From: Welwitschia mirabilis
Lineage: Eukaryota > Gnetophyta > Gnetopsida > Welwitschiales
NCBI GenBank assembly: GCA_051453625.1
Contig: JBOZIK010000001.1
Location: 190,303,862 to 190,367,861 of the forward strand
DNA length: 64,000 nt
Reading direction: 5' to 3'
In this document: one piece after another, positions 1 through 12,760 of the stretch
Layout of the letters: each line of letters begins with the position of its first letter
Numbering within the stretch: position 1 is the stretch's first letter
The notes under the pieces: generated by a model
What the model was told of the DNA's origin: nothing
Database searches by the model: none
The model's input: the letters and a program-made list of their open reading frames with translations, nothing else
Made by a program: the position numbers and the translations under genes

Positions 1-880
1 CTCTGAAGCAAAAATATCTTAGGTGTTCGAAGTTCCAAATTTCCATGTGTGTCTTGATAATCAAGCATATACTAGGTGAAATTTGGAGGTGTAGTAGTAG
101 GAGCCACTTAGATTCCATCATTAAGACATATAGGTTTAATAAAAATTTAAAATTTACTAAGGTATAAGTAAGTTTCCAACATTGCATGATATTCTCCCTT
201 AAGATGGTCTCTAGCTAGGGTCACCAAAATTGGTCAATGACTGGGAAGCCCTACTAACATGACTCATACTTTATCTTTTTACTTTCATTAACGTAGATCA
301 TCTTTCACTTATAATTTGGTTAAAGAGTGTTGAGTTCAAGAGGTTGATCTTTTTTTTAATATTGATTTTTTTAATATATATTTTCTTTTCTTATACTTGA
401 TGTCACTCTTAAAACATTCATTATTATTTAAGATTTAAAATTAAAAACTACCCATTAATTAATTACATTACACTTTTATTAGCATTAAATCTTGGTTAGG
501 GGTATGCATAGGAAGCCTTACATAGATTGCATGAACTTTAACTATTATAATTATGTAGTTTAGGTTGTACATAGAGCCATGTCTCTCTTAAGCAAAAACA
601 TCTTAAGCACCCTAAAGTTCAAATTCCCCCACACATATATAGTAATTAAGGGTATATTAGGTGAAGACTAAAGGTGTAGTGTTAGGATCTACTTGGATTT
701 TATCAATAAGTTGATAGGAAGGCATAGATTTAATAATTTAAAATTTGCTAATTTTAAGGTATAAGTAGGTCATCAACATTGGATCATGTACTTCTTTAAG
801 GGGATTTATAGCTTTAATAATTAAAACTATCTAGTGACTAAAAAATTCCATCAAATAATTCATACTTTATTATTTTACTC
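1..880 (+). repeat. Duplicated leader block, array unit 0
   Basis: Two diverged copies of a roughly 290-bp block lie in tandem (about 1-290 and 575-880), each opening with AAGCAAAAAYATCTTA and ending with a CATACTTTAT-type stretch. Both carry a GTTCxAANTTCC-like core that loosely resembles a tRNA B box, so a tRNA-derived SINE origin is possible but unproven. The same pair recurs at 5880-6780 and 11846-12760. Confidence 0.6.
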
Positions 881-1240
881 TTTCTAGAGACAAGAATAGT
901 ACCCTTGTAGAGGACATGATCACTACTTAGATTAGGAACAAGACCTACATTTGATAAATTTTTTGCTTCATTATCTAATTACTTAAGGCCCTTACAAATT
1001 TCTAAATTAAATTAATTTATTTTCATTTATGCATGTGATCAGTGCTTAATGTTATTATGGGGGTAACTTTGTTATTTTATTATAGTATTGTGGGTTAGAT
1101 ATATCATTTGAATTATGGATGTGAGTAACATTCATTTCAATTAACTATACCTTTTTATCATAACTTCCTTATTTAGAATCTTTCTATATCATTATATTCT
1201 AAATAAATCATTTATATTATGAGTGTAACAATATTTTTTT

Positions 1241-1298
1241 TCTAAATAGGCTACATAATTTTGGTTTTTTCTAAATAGGCTACATAATTTTGGTTTTT
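1241..1298 (+). repeat. Perfect 29-bp tandem duplication
   Basis: Positions 1241-1269 and 1270-1298 are identical 29-mers starting TCTAAATAGGCTACATAATT. The corresponding sites in the next two units (near 7133 and 13115) have one copy, so the duplication is private to this unit and recent relative to array formation. Confidence 0.9.
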
Positions 1299-2720
1299 TC
1301 TTTTTCACTCTTTTTCATCTTAATTTAATAAATTTTCTTTATGTAAAGGATAAATCCATGTTTTAGTTGTGAATGTACGTGAGCTCCACCTAAAAATTAA
1401 CTGTACCTCATAACTTGTTAAATATCCTTCTTATTTTATTAGCTCTGATATCCTCAAAGAGTAATTTTTAGATCTTCTTATACTCTATCACACCAGCTTG
1501 GACAACTATAATCATGATTAACATACAAATCACTCTTCAGCATGATCAGAACTGAAAAAATTAGCATGAAGATTTCACATCTACAATGTGCATATATAGC
1601 TTTGACATCAATTTCTTTAAGAAAGTGCATGTTTCTATTTAACCTTAAGAATAAGAAGATGCTTGAAAGTCTATGAATAGTAAGTTGATAAAAATCATGC
1701 AAAAACTTATGGCTTTACAACATGAGAAGTTGGTAGATCATAGTAAGATCAACTATACCAACTTCATTACATTGTAGGATATATTCTACTTAAGCAATGA
1801 TTTAGATATTATTAATCTCATATTGATATTAATAAATCACACTATGCAAAAGTAAAAATGTAATAAATTATTACACAAATGACTAATATTAAAAAAATTT
1901 ACTAAAACTAACCTATAGAATTAAGTTTGCATACATTATGTCAACTTGATTAGATGTTGTTTAGAGCATCCATCTTTACCTAGCTACACTTTGTTGTCTC
2001 ATGTAGTAAACAACCTTTGATACACTTACTAAGGAACTTATTCTTATCAAAAATAGTTTTACTTTATTAGAAGCTCATTCTATGAAGTTGTATTCAAAGT
2101 TTTATATCCTCATAGTGGATCACATTCCAACAAATATTCTTAAAGAAAATATCCTCCTAATTTCAAATGTCATGATAATAGTAAAGCTTCTAAGAAATAA
2201 TAATTTGCTCCACCTACTTAACCCCATCATTCTTAGCCAAAGAATAAACCATATTAGAATAATGATACTGTAAAGAAGAACACATATCAATGTTTGCATT
2301 GTAAGTCATACCATTAATTATTGTTGTATACCTTAGAATAAAAGTAAAGTTAATCCTAAGGTAAACATATTTACTAATGATACAAGTTCTCTACATAGTA
2401 TTAAATACTACCAATTCAATGCCATATTTCAAAGTCATGATTTTGCATGTATAAGTGGAAACATACCTCATGATGAATCTTTAACTCTACATACTAATGT
2501 AACTAGTCATATGATGTATAGGCATGATTATTCTAATGATTTCATAACATATCCTAGTCACATTCACTTGGTAGATAAGACTTCAATTCTTGTAGTAGGT
2601 TATGATTTAGTTACCTTTCAATTCCTATAGTAGCTTGTGGTTTAGTTATCTTTCAATTGTCTTCTCTCTCATAGTAAACACTCTCTTATGTTCTATATGT
2701 TTCCTTCTTAAGGTCACATC

Positions 2721-2741
2721 NNNNNNNNNNNNNNNNNNNNN
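2721..2741. other. Assembly gap, 21 N
   Basis: The gap lies after the protease region. The equivalent interval in unit 1 (8584-8605) is about 22 bp of T-rich sequence, so the gap appears correctly sized. Confidence 0.9.
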
Positions 2742-3242
2742 TGAAGAAGATCATTCAATCTTAATAATAATGAATTTCATTAATATTTTTATTATTATTA
2801 AGAACCTTACCATATAAGGAAACATAAATGAAAAATTAAAGCCTCTTCAAGGATTTGTTAGTATGCATGAAATTTCCTATCATATCTTATAATAAGAGAT
2901 TTTTGTATCACTACTATAGCATGCTTATTGGGGTTATCTCAGTTCTTATCATTTGATTACAATGTCTGAAAATGATCCATAATTATCTATATGGTCCTAT
3001 AACAATTCCTATGCTCTAAAGATATTACTACTTCATATCATCTAAAGATGATTTTTTGTGTATAGCTTAGGTGTATTTTATGGGATGAAAATCTCTTGCT
3101 TTGAATACTTTCAATATTTTCCAAACAAAGTTGAAAATGAAAAACTAAAAATAAGATTAAGAGATTCCACTTTAATAATGGTTGTGAATACACAACGACT
3201 AGGTTTTAGAACTTTCTTAATTTAGAAGGCATTCATCATTTG

Positions 3243-3290
3243 AAAATATGCCTAGAAATACCTTTTAAAATATGCCTAGAAACACCTCAA
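3243..3290 (+). repeat. In-frame 24-bp duplication in integrase, unit 0
   Basis: Two adjacent 24-bp copies beginning AAAATATGCCTAGAAA (3243-3266 and 3267-3290) add eight codons just before the TPQxxG motif of copia integrase. All array units share it (9230-9277, 15201-15248). The related integrases near 32940 and 57200 have a single copy. Confidence 0.85.
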
Positions 3291-4185
3291 TAGGATGGCA
3301 TCACTAAATGATTCAATTGGATCATAATGAATATGACATTTGTAATTATGTATTTTAATAGTTTTAAAGCCTATTTTTAGGATTAAGCTACTACTATCAT
3401 ATTATATTTTAATAATCGTATGGATTGTGATTTTGAAAATGGCATATCTTCTACTAAAAAATGATATAGATAAAAGCTACTCAAATCATCTTCATGTGTT
3501 TATAAGTGAGTGCTATGTCCATATTTCTAACAAACATTATCACAATATTTATGCATGCGCTTGGATTGGCATATTTATGGAATAAACATGTGGCTAGAAA
3601 AGGTATCATGTATACATTCTTGAGTATTACAAGATCATTGCCTCTTGTGATATTATCTCTTCTGAATTCACATATAGTGATTCTTAGCTTGATCTTCTAA
3701 AGTTGCATTATTTCTCTCATGCTATGTAAAAATTATATGGTTAATGTCCTATGTTTAAGAAGGAAGATGTATCCCTTGATTTTAATTCATAAAAATGATT
3801 CATTCACTATACAACCTAGAGGAAGTAAAAATTTTATGTGCATAGGACATATGAATATGATTCTAGTAGTGACTCATTTTATTATCCTAAGGAAAAAATT
3901 GATTACTTCTAAAGAAAAATATAATGCACTTGATTAATATTCAATATATAAGATTTTCATGCTAAGAAAAAGGAAAAAAACTAGAACTAGTTAGAGATTT
4001 CTTGCATCCCTTAATGCTAATGCAGATCTCCATTTTACTTTTGATAGTGAACCAACCTTTTGTAAAGGTGAAATTCTACATAATCAATGGGTAAAATAAA
4101 TGAAAGAAGAATATTATGCACTTATTTAAAATGGTATGTGGGAGTTGCTTCCTTAAATTAAGGGTCTTATACAGCATGAATTTAT

Positions 4186-4364
4186 TATTAAGGATTGTAA
4201 TACACAACACTGTCATACACATAGTGGAGCATGTAAATCCTAGTGAAATCCTAATGCTCTACTTACCTTTAAAAACAATCTATTTAATGTAATAAGTAAT
4301 AGAAGTGAAAACGAAATTTTCATTGTAGAAAATCTTACTCATATTCTTGCTTTTTTAATTCTCA
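4186..4364 (+). repeat. Array LTR 1 (179 bp)
   Basis: The boundaries come from alignment with the other copies: the start is TATTAAGG (TGTTAAGG elsewhere) and the end is AATTCTCA, immediately upstream of a primer-binding site. All three array LTRs are exactly 179 bp. This is short for a plant copia LTR, and no clear TATA box was seen. Confidence 0.85.
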
Positions 4365-4369
4365 AGAAG

Positions 4370-4381
4370 TGGTATTAGAGC
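4370..4381 (+). promoter_or_regulatory. Primer-binding site, unit 1
   Basis: TGGTATTAGAGC, one mismatch from TGGTATCAGAGC, the complement of the plant initiator-tRNA-Met 3' end used by most plant copia elements. It lies 5 bp after the LTR end and fixes the element as plus-stranded. Confidence 0.9.
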
Positions 4382-7329
4382 TTAAGAGATTTCCTTGGTA
4401 CTTCTTGTGGCTTGTACCTTTTCTTGAAATATTGGATCTTCTTGAACCTCTTTGGGCTTTCATTTTTACTCTTTTTTGACCTCTTAAGGCTTCTTTTCGG
4501 CTTCTTTGTTGGCCTTCTTAGGTTCCATTTTGGCCTTGAGGGACTTCCAACAATAATCTTCCTTATTTAAATTTAAGAAAAGGAGAAAAGAGACTAGTAA
4601 GGCATATAAGAGTTGAATTTGGCTTTGCATTTGTGTTTTTATTCAAATAGAATAAGCTTGAAGAAACTATTTCTTTTTTCTTCTTCTTTATCTTGATCAT
4701 TGAGTTGTCCTACGTAATATTCTTTCTATTATCCTAAAGGTTTTTATAGAAATGCTACTACCTATGTCAATGATATTGAAATGTTATTACTGAAATGGCT
4801 ACTACTTCCATTGCATTTACCTCCATTACCACCCACTACTTCTATGGTCAACATTCTCCACCATTGTGTTTCTACTACTTTTAAAGTGTTTTACTATTTA
4901 CCATTACTTGCCACTTTATCTACTAATACCACTTGTCACTTATATCATTCTTATCATATTTCTATCAATTTTCATTTTTTTTTTAGTTGATACATGTGTG
5001 CTTCTTGATTTTTGAACTAAGTGATTTATGTTAGTGATTTATGTTAGGGACACATGCAAATTGGCTAAGTCTAGCCAAGTATTATTTTATTTTCCATGTA
5101 CAAATGATGTTCTATATCATTGCTTATTTTTTATGCATGTGTAGTTTAGCTAGCCATTATCTAGTTTTTAACTTTCTTATGCACACATGCACAATTTGAT
5201 GCATTTCTTTATTTTTTTAAAGTTTTTCAATGCTATTTTTCATTTTTTAGGGTATTTCTCTAAAATTGTAAATCTAAGACTCACCTTTTATTATCAAATA
5301 AAGATGGGATGTTGAGTAAGATTACTTTATTGGATTTTTTACCCCTTGAGCTATTTTTCTTAGTTTTTGAACTCCTCTTTTTGCCTTTTTAATTTTTTCT
5401 ACCTTTGAGATTTTAACTTTTTTAAGTTTTATATGTTAGATCTATTCCATTAAGTTAAGTTTAGATGTGAAGCAAAATGCCTTGACTTGATTTTCTTTTC
5501 CTTCCTTTAACATAATTTTTCTTATGATTTGCATAGATTAAGTTGAGTAGGAATGTTGAGCAAGATTAACTTAACATGACTATACCAAAATTTATGTCTT
5601 TTTCTTGTGTTTTTTATTGCCTTTCTCTTTTTTTTCTTGCTTTTCTCACATAATTAATAATTTTTAGTTTAATTATAATTAATTATTTAAAAAGAAAACT
5701 TAATCTTCATCATGAATGCTTAACAATTTTACTGGAAATACGTTTTAGTTGATGATAAGCATAATAAATCTTACATAGATAGAAATCTATGTTAGGCTCT
5801 ATACTTTCTTCTAAAGCTTATTATGTAGTATCAACTCTCCTAACTATAAAGTTTATATTAAATGAAGAGTCATTTCATTCTTAAGCAAAAACATCTTAGG
5901 TGCTCGAAGTTCCAAATTCCCATGTATGTCTGGATAATCAAACATATGCTAGGTGAAGGTTGAAGGTGTAGTTGTAGGAGTCACTTAGATTCCATCATTA
6001 AGGCATATACATTTAATAAAGATTTAAAATTTACTAAGGTATAAGTAAGTTTCCAACATTGCATGGTATTCTCCATTAAGATGGTATCTAGCTGGGGTAA
6101 CCAAAATTAGTCGATGACTGGGAAGCCCTACTAACATGACTCATACTTTATCTTTTTGCTTCCATTAACTTAGATCATCTTTCACTTATAATTTGGATAG
6201 AGCATGTTAATTTTAAGAGTTTTTTCTTTTTTAATATCTTCTTTTCTTATACTTGATGTCACTCTTAAGACATTCATTATTATTTAAGATTTGAAATTAA
6301 AAATTATCCATCACTTAATTACATTACACTTTTATTAGCATTAAATCTTGGTTAATGATATACATAGGGAGACTTACATAGACTTTAATTCATATTAGGC
6401 TAGACTACCCTATCATATTATTGCATGATTTTTAACTATTATAATTATGTAGTTTAGGTTGCACACAGAGCCATATCTCTTTTAAGCAATAACATTTTAA
6501 CCATCCTAGAGTTTAAATTCGCCCACACATACATAGTAATTGAGGGTATATTAGATGAAGACTAAAGGTGTAGTGTTAGGGTCTACTTGAATTTTATCAA
6601 CAAGTTGATAGGAAGGCATAGGTGTAATAAATTAAAATTTACTAAGTTTAAGGTATAAGTAGGTTATCAACATTGCACCATATACTCCTTTAAGAGGGAT
6701 TTATAGCTTTAATAATTAAAACCAGCTAGTGACTAAAAAATTCCATTAAAATGATTCATACTTTGTTATTTTACTCTTTTTAGAGGCAATAATAGTACCC
6801 TTGTAGAGGACATGATCACTACTCAGATTAGGAACAAGACCTACATTTGATAAATTTTTTGCTTCATTATCTAATTACTTAAGACCCTTACAAATTTCTA
6901 AATTAAATTAATTTATTTTCATTTATGCATGTGATCATTGCTTAATGTTATTATGGGGGTAAATTTGTTATTTTATTATTGTATTGTGGGTTAGACAGAT
7001 CATTTGAATTATGAGTAACATTCATTTGAATTAACTATACCTCTTTATCATGGCTTCCTTATTTAGAATCTTTCTATATCATTATATTCTAAATAAATCA
7101 TTAATATTATGGGTGTAAGCAAGATTTTTGTTTCTAAATAGGCTACATAATTTTGGTTTTTTCTTTTTCTCTCTTTTTTCATATTAATTTAATAAATTTT
7201 CTTTATGTAAAGGATAAATCCATATTTTAGTTATGAATGTAAGTGAGCTCCACCTAAAAATTAACTATACCTCATAACTTGTTAAATATCCTTCTTATTC
7301 TATTAGCTCTGATACCCTCAAAGGGTAAT
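4382..7329 (+). other. Long untranslated leader of unit 1
   Basis: About 2.9 kb separates the primer-binding site from recognisable gag. It holds a T-rich segment with repeated CCTCTT-GGGCTT words (4430-4550), a CCATTxCCxCC-rich segment (4790-4870), a 13-bp direct repeat GTGATTTATGTTA at 5021-5046, and the duplicated leader block at 5880-6780. Small ORFs here (for example 4781-4990) are not conserved in length between units and are not called as genes. Confidence 0.65.
5880..6780 (+). repeat. Duplicated leader block, unit 1
   Basis: Same tandem pair as at 1-880: first copy about 5880-6175, second about 6478-6780, spaced by roughly 600 bp. Confidence 0.6.
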
Positions 7330-10135
7330 TTTTAGATCTTCTTATACTCTACCACACTAGCCTAGACAACTAGAATCGTGACCAACATACAAGTCATTCT
7401 TCAGCATGATCAAAACTAAAAAAATTAGCATGAAGATTTCACATCCATCATGTGCATATATAGTTTTGAAATCAATTTCTTTAAGAAAGTGCATGTTTCT
7501 ATTTAACCTTAAGAATACAAAGATGCTTGAAAGTCTATGAATGGTAAGTTGATAAAAATCATGCAAAAATTTATGGCTTTACAACATGAGAAGTTGGTAG
7601 ATCGTAGTAAGATCAACTATACCAACTTCATCACATTATAAGATACATTCTACTCAAATAATGATTCAGATATTATTAATCTCATATTGATATTAATAAA
7701 TTACATTATGAAAAACTAAAAATGTAATAAATGATGACACAAATGACTAATATTAAAAAAAATTTACTAAAACTAACCTATAGAATCAAGTTTGCATACA
7801 TTATATCAACTTGATTAGATGTTCTTTAGAGCATCCATCTTTACCTAGCTACATTGTGTTATTTCATGTAGTAAATAACCTTTGATACACTCACTAAGGA
7901 ACTTATTCTCATCAAAAATAATTTTACTTTGTTAGAAGCTCATTCTCTGAAGTTGTATTCAAAGTTTTATATCCTCATAATGGATCACATTCCAACAAAT
8001 ATTCTTAAAGCAAATATCCTCCTAATTTCAAACATTATGATAAGGGTAAAGCTTCCAAGAAATAACAATTTGCTCCACTTACTTAATTCCATCATTCTTA
8101 GCCAAAGAATAAACCACATTAGAATAATGATACTCTGAAGAAGAACACATATTAATGTTTGCATTGTAAGTCATACCATTAATTATTGTTGTATACCTTA
8201 GAATAAAATTAAAGCTAATCCTAAGGTAAACATATTTACTGATGATATAAGTCTCTATGTAGTATTGAATACTACCAATCTAATGCCATATTTCAAAGTC
8301 ATGATTTTGCATGTACAAGTGAAAACATACCTCATGATGAATCTCATATTCTACATACTAATATAACTAGGCATATGATGTATAGACATGATTATTCTAA
8401 TGATTTCATAGCATATCCTAGTTAAGTTTACTTGGTAGATAAGACTTCAATTCTTGTAGTAGGTTATGATTTAGTTACCTTTCAATTCCTGTAGTAGCTT
8501 ATGGTTTATTTATCTTTCAATTGCCTTCTCTCTCATAGTAAACACTCTCTCATGTTCTATATGTTTCCTCCTTAAGATTACATTTTCTTTTCATTTTCAC
8601 ACTAGTTGAAGAAGATCATTCAATCTTAATGATAATGGATTTCATTGATATTTTTACTGCTATTAAGAACCTTACCATGAAAGAAAACATAAATGAAAAA
8701 TTAAAGCATCTTTAAGGATTTATTAGTATGAATGAAATTACCTATCATATCTTATAATAAGAGATTTTTGTATCACTACTATGGCATGCTTATTTAGGTT
8801 ATCTCAGTTTGTATCCTTTGATTACAATGTTTGAAAATGAACATCAACTTCTTCCCTCCATTCTACATGAGTTTCCTTAATTCCAAGCATGTATAATGGG
8901 TAAAATAACTTGATAACACTTTTCTATTAGCAAGTAGCACACTGATCAAAAGATTCCACTCATTCGCAACGATCTATCTAGTCCTATAACAATCCCTATG
9001 CTTTAAGGATATTACTACTTCATATCATCTAAGGATGATTTTTTGTGTATAGCTTGGATGTATTTTATGGGATGAAAATGTCTTGCTTTGCATATTTTCA
9101 ATATTTTCCCAAAAAGAAGTAAAAAAGAAAACTAAAAATAAGATTAACAGTTTTCACTTTAATACTTATTATGAATACACATCGATTAAGTTTTAGGACT
9201 TTCTTACTTTAGAAGGCATTCATCATTTGAAAATATGCCTAGAAACATCTTTGAAAATATGCCTAGAAATACCTTAATAGGATGGCATCACTAAATCATT
9301 CAATTGGATCATAATGAATATGACATTTGTAATTATATATTTTAATAGTTTTAAAACCTATTTGTAGGATTAAGCTACTACTATCATATTATATTTTAAT
9401 AATTGTATGGGTTATGCTTTTGAAAATGGCATATCTTCTACTAAAAGATGATATGGATAAAAGTATACTCAAATCATATTTATGTGTTTAGAGGTGAGTG
9501 CTATGTCCATATTTCTAACAAACATTATCACAAGCTTTATGCATGTGCTTGGATTGGCATAGATATCATGTGTACATTCTTAAGTGTTACAAAATCATCA
9601 CCTCTTGTGATGTTATCTCTTCTGAACTTACATATAGTGATTCTTAGCTTGATCTTATAAAGTTGCATTATTTCTTTCATGATATGCAAAAATTAGATGG
9701 TCAATGTCCTATGTTTAAGAAGGAAGATGTATCCCTTGATTTTAATTCATGAAATCATTACAGCTAAAATGATTCATCCACTATACAACCTAGAGGAAGT
9801 AAAAAATTTTAGGTGCCTAGCACATATGAATATGATTCTAATAGTGACTCATTTTATTATCCTAAGAAAAAAATTGATTAATTTTAAAGAAAAATATAAT
9901 GCACTTAATTAATATCCAATATATAAGATTTTCATGCCAAGAAAAAGGAAAAAAACAAGAATTAGCTAGAGGTTTTTTGCATCGCTTAATGCTAATGTAG
10001 AGCTTTATTTAAATTCTAATAGTGAACCAACCTTTTGTAAAGGTGAAATTCTACATAATCAATGGGTAAATAAATGAAAGAAGACTGTTATGCACTTATT
10101 TAAACTAGTATGTAAGAGTTGCTTTCTTAAATTAA
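7330..10135 (+). pseudogene. Ty1/copia gag-protease-integrase remnant, unit 1
   Basis: Same order as unit 0 and the most complete integrase of the array. Gag runs from about 7330 and a CLHCKS knuckle lies near 8158. A protease reading lies at about 8340-8520, again with TSILVVGYD after a VDK stretch. Integrase begins near 8870 with a CxxGK-like segment, and a first-Asp reading (RNDLSSP) lies near 8960. The second catalytic Asp is replaced by Asn at 9161-9163, and the TPQxxG region lies at 9254-9280. A CYVHISNKHYHKLYA stretch at about 9500-9545 is the conserved distal integrase/pol motif. About 27 bp are missing near 9561 relative to unit 0. The RT reading starts near 10025 and ends by about 10135. 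The product is non-functional. Confidence 0.82.
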
Positions 10136-10159
10136 GGGTCTTATATAGCATGAATTTAT

Positions 10160-10338
10160 TGTTAAGGCTTATAATACACACCACTATCATACACGTAGTG
10201 GAGCATGTAAATCCTAATGAAATCCTAATGCTCTACTTACCTTTATAAACAAGCTATTTATTGTAATAAGTAACAGAAGTGAAAATGAAATTTTAATTAT
10301 AGAAAATCTTACTCATGTTCTTACTTATTTAATTCTCA
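10160..10338 (+). repeat. Array LTR 2 (179 bp)
   Basis: Starts TGTTAAGGCTT and ends AATTCTCA, with the canonical TG start and CA end. It is flanked on the left by the RT stub of unit 1 and on the right by a primer-binding site, so it serves as an LTR for both neighbours. Confidence 0.9.
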
Positions 10339-10343
10339 AGAAG

Positions 10344-10355
10344 TGGTACCAGAGC
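10344..10355 (+). promoter_or_regulatory. Primer-binding site, unit 2
   Basis: TGGTACCAGAGC, one mismatch from the initiator-tRNA-Met complement, placed 5 bp after the LTR. Confidence 0.9.
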
Positions 10356-11845
10356 TTAAGAGATTTCCTTGGTCCTTCTTGTGGCTTGTACCTTTTCTTG
10401 AAATATTGGATCTTCTTGGACCTCTTTGGGCTTTTATTCTTACTCTTTTTTGGCCTCTTAAGGCTCCTTTTGGGCTTTGTTTTTGGCCCTCTTTGATCTT
10501 TTTTTTTGGCCTCAAGGGATTCCCAAAACTAACCTTCCTTATTTAAATTTAAGAAAAACAGAAAAGAGATTAGCAAGGCATATAAGAGTTGAATTTGATT
10601 TTGCATTTGTGTTTTTATTCAAATAGGAGAATCTTGAAGAAACCATTTCTTTTTCTTCTTCTTTGTCTTGATCATTGAATTGTCCTAGGTAATATTCTTT
10701 CTATTATCCTAAAGGTTTTTATAGAAATGCTACTACCTATGTCAATGATATTAAAATGTTATTGCTAAAATGGCTACCGCTTCCATTGCATCTGCCTCCA
10801 TTACCACCCACTACTTCTACGATCAACATTCTCCACCATTCTGTTTCTACTACTTTTAAAGTGTTTTAGTATTTACCACCACTTACCACTTTATCTACTG
10901 ATATCACCTATCACTTATGTCATTCTTAGTATATCTCTATCAATTTAATTTTTTATTTTTTTTTTTGGTTGAGACATGTGTGCTTTTTGATTTTTGAACT
11001 AAGTGATTTATGTTAGGCACACATGCAAATTGGCTAAGTCTAGCCAAGCATTACTTTATTTTCCATGCACATATGATGTTCTATATCATTGCTTATTTGT
11101 GGTGCATGTGTAGTTTAGCTAGCCATTATCTATTTTTTTAACTTTATTATGCACACATGCATAATTTGATGCATTTCTTTATTTTTTAAAGTTTTTCAAT
11201 GCTATTTTTAATTTTTTAGGGTATTTATCCAAATTTGTAAATCTAAGACTCACCTTTTATTATCAAATGAAGTTGGGACGTTGATTAAGGTTACTTAATT
11301 GGATTTTTCCCCTTTAGCTATTTTTCTTGATTTTTGAACCCCTCTTTTCTACTTTTTAATTTTTTTTACCTTTGAGATTTTGACATTTTTAAGTTTTATA
11401 TGTCAGATCTCTTTCATTAAGTAAAGTTCATATGTGAAGCAAAATTACTTAACTTGATTTTATTTTGCTTTCTTTAACATAATTTTTCTTATGATTTGGA
11501 TAGATTAATTTGAGTAGGAATGTTGAGCAAGATCCACTTAAACATGACTACACCAAATTATATGCCTTTTTCTTGTTTTTTTTGTGTGCCTTTCTTTTTT
11601 TTCTTGCTTTTCTCACACACTTACTAATTTTTAGTTTAATTATAATTAATTATTTAAAAATAAAAATTAATCTTCATCATAAATACTTAAAAATTTTACT
11701 GGTAATAAGTTTTAGTTGGTGGTGAGCACAATAAATCTTACATAGAAATCTATGTCATGCTTTATACTTTCTTCTAAAGCTTATTATGTAGTATCAACTA
11801 TCCTAACTATAAAGTTTATATTAAATGAAGAACCATTTCACTCTT

Positions 11846-12760
11846 AAGGAAAAAACATCTTAGGTGGTTGAAGTTCCAAATTCCCATGTGTGTCTTGATA
11901 ATCAAGCATATACTAGGTAAAGGTTGGAGGTGTAGTAGTAAAAGTCACTTAGATTCCATCATTAAGGCATATAGGTTTAATAAAAATTTAAAATTTACAA
12001 GGGTATAAGTAAGTTTCCAACATTGCATGGTATTCTCCCTTAAGATGGTATCTAGCTAGGGTAACCAAAATTAACCGATGATTAGAAAGCCCCACTAACA
12101 TAACTCATACTTTATCTTTTTGCTTCCAATGACTTAGATGATCTTTCACTTATAATTTGGATAAAGTGTGTTAAGTTCAAGAGTTTGAATTTTTTTTTAA
12201 TGTATATATATCTTCTTTTCTTATACTTGATGTCACTCTTAAAACATTCATTATTATTTAAGATTTGAAATTAAAAATTCCCCATCACTTAATTACATTG
12301 CACTTTTATTAGCATTAAATCTTGGTCAGTGGTAACGCATAGGGAGCCTTACATAGACTTTAATTCATATTAGGCTACACTACCCTATAATCTTATTACA
12401 TGGTCTTTAACTATCATAATTATGTAGTTTATTTTGTACACAGAACCATGTCTTTATTAATCAAAAACATCTCAATCATCTTAGAGTTCAAATTCCCCCA
12501 CACATACATAGTAATTGAGGGTATATTAGATGAAGACTAAAGGTGTAGTATTAGGATCTACTTGGATTTTATTAATAAGTTGATAGGAAGGCATAGCTGT
12601 AATAATTTAAAATTTGCTATGTTTAAGGTATAAGTAGGTTATCAACATTGCATCATACACTCCTTTAAGGGGGATTTATAGCTTTAATAATTAAAACTAG
12701 CTAGTGACTAAAAAATTCCATCAAAATGACTTATACTTTGTTACTTTACCCTTTCTAAAG
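11846..12760 (+). repeat. Duplicated leader block, unit 2
   Basis: Copies at about 11846-12140 and 12445-12760, matching those in units 0 and 1. The rest of the 10356-13330 leader holds the same T-rich segments as unit 1 and no recognised gene. Confidence 0.6.

Larger units (their letters stand above)
1478..4165 (+). pseudogene. Ty1/copia gag-protease-integrase remnant, unit 0
   Basis: A degenerate polyprotein on the plus strand, broken by many stops and frameshifts. A gag reading runs from about 1480. A CLHC zinc-knuckle remnant lies near 2291. A protease reading at about 2485-2630 has TSHMMYRHD followed by a VHLxDKTS-like stretch. Integrase lies at about 2940-3700, with the TPQxxG region near 3281 and the GxxCYVHIxxKxxxKL region near 3510-3560. 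An RT opening with EPTFxxxE...W...MKEEYYAL lies at about 4040-4125. Integrase has lost about 110 bp near 2973 that units 1 and 2 keep, including its GK and first-Asp region. The antisense 74-aa ORF at 1478-1702 is only a shadow. No functional product is expected. Confidence 0.8.

Noticed and set aside
1441-1453. TAGCTCTGATATC in the array leader/gag boundary (also near 7305 and 13285), which resembles the reverse complement of a primer-binding site
   Set aside because: No LTR edge lies beside it in any unit, and the surrounding order is that of the plus-strand element; probably chance similarity.
4781-4990. Leader ORF with leucine/proline-rich product
   Set aside because: The reading is not kept at the same length in the other units and resembles no known protein.
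7357-7566. Antisense ORF repeated in unit 0 (1478-1702) and unit 1
   Set aside because: It is the reverse strand of copia gag, repeated only because the units are repeated.
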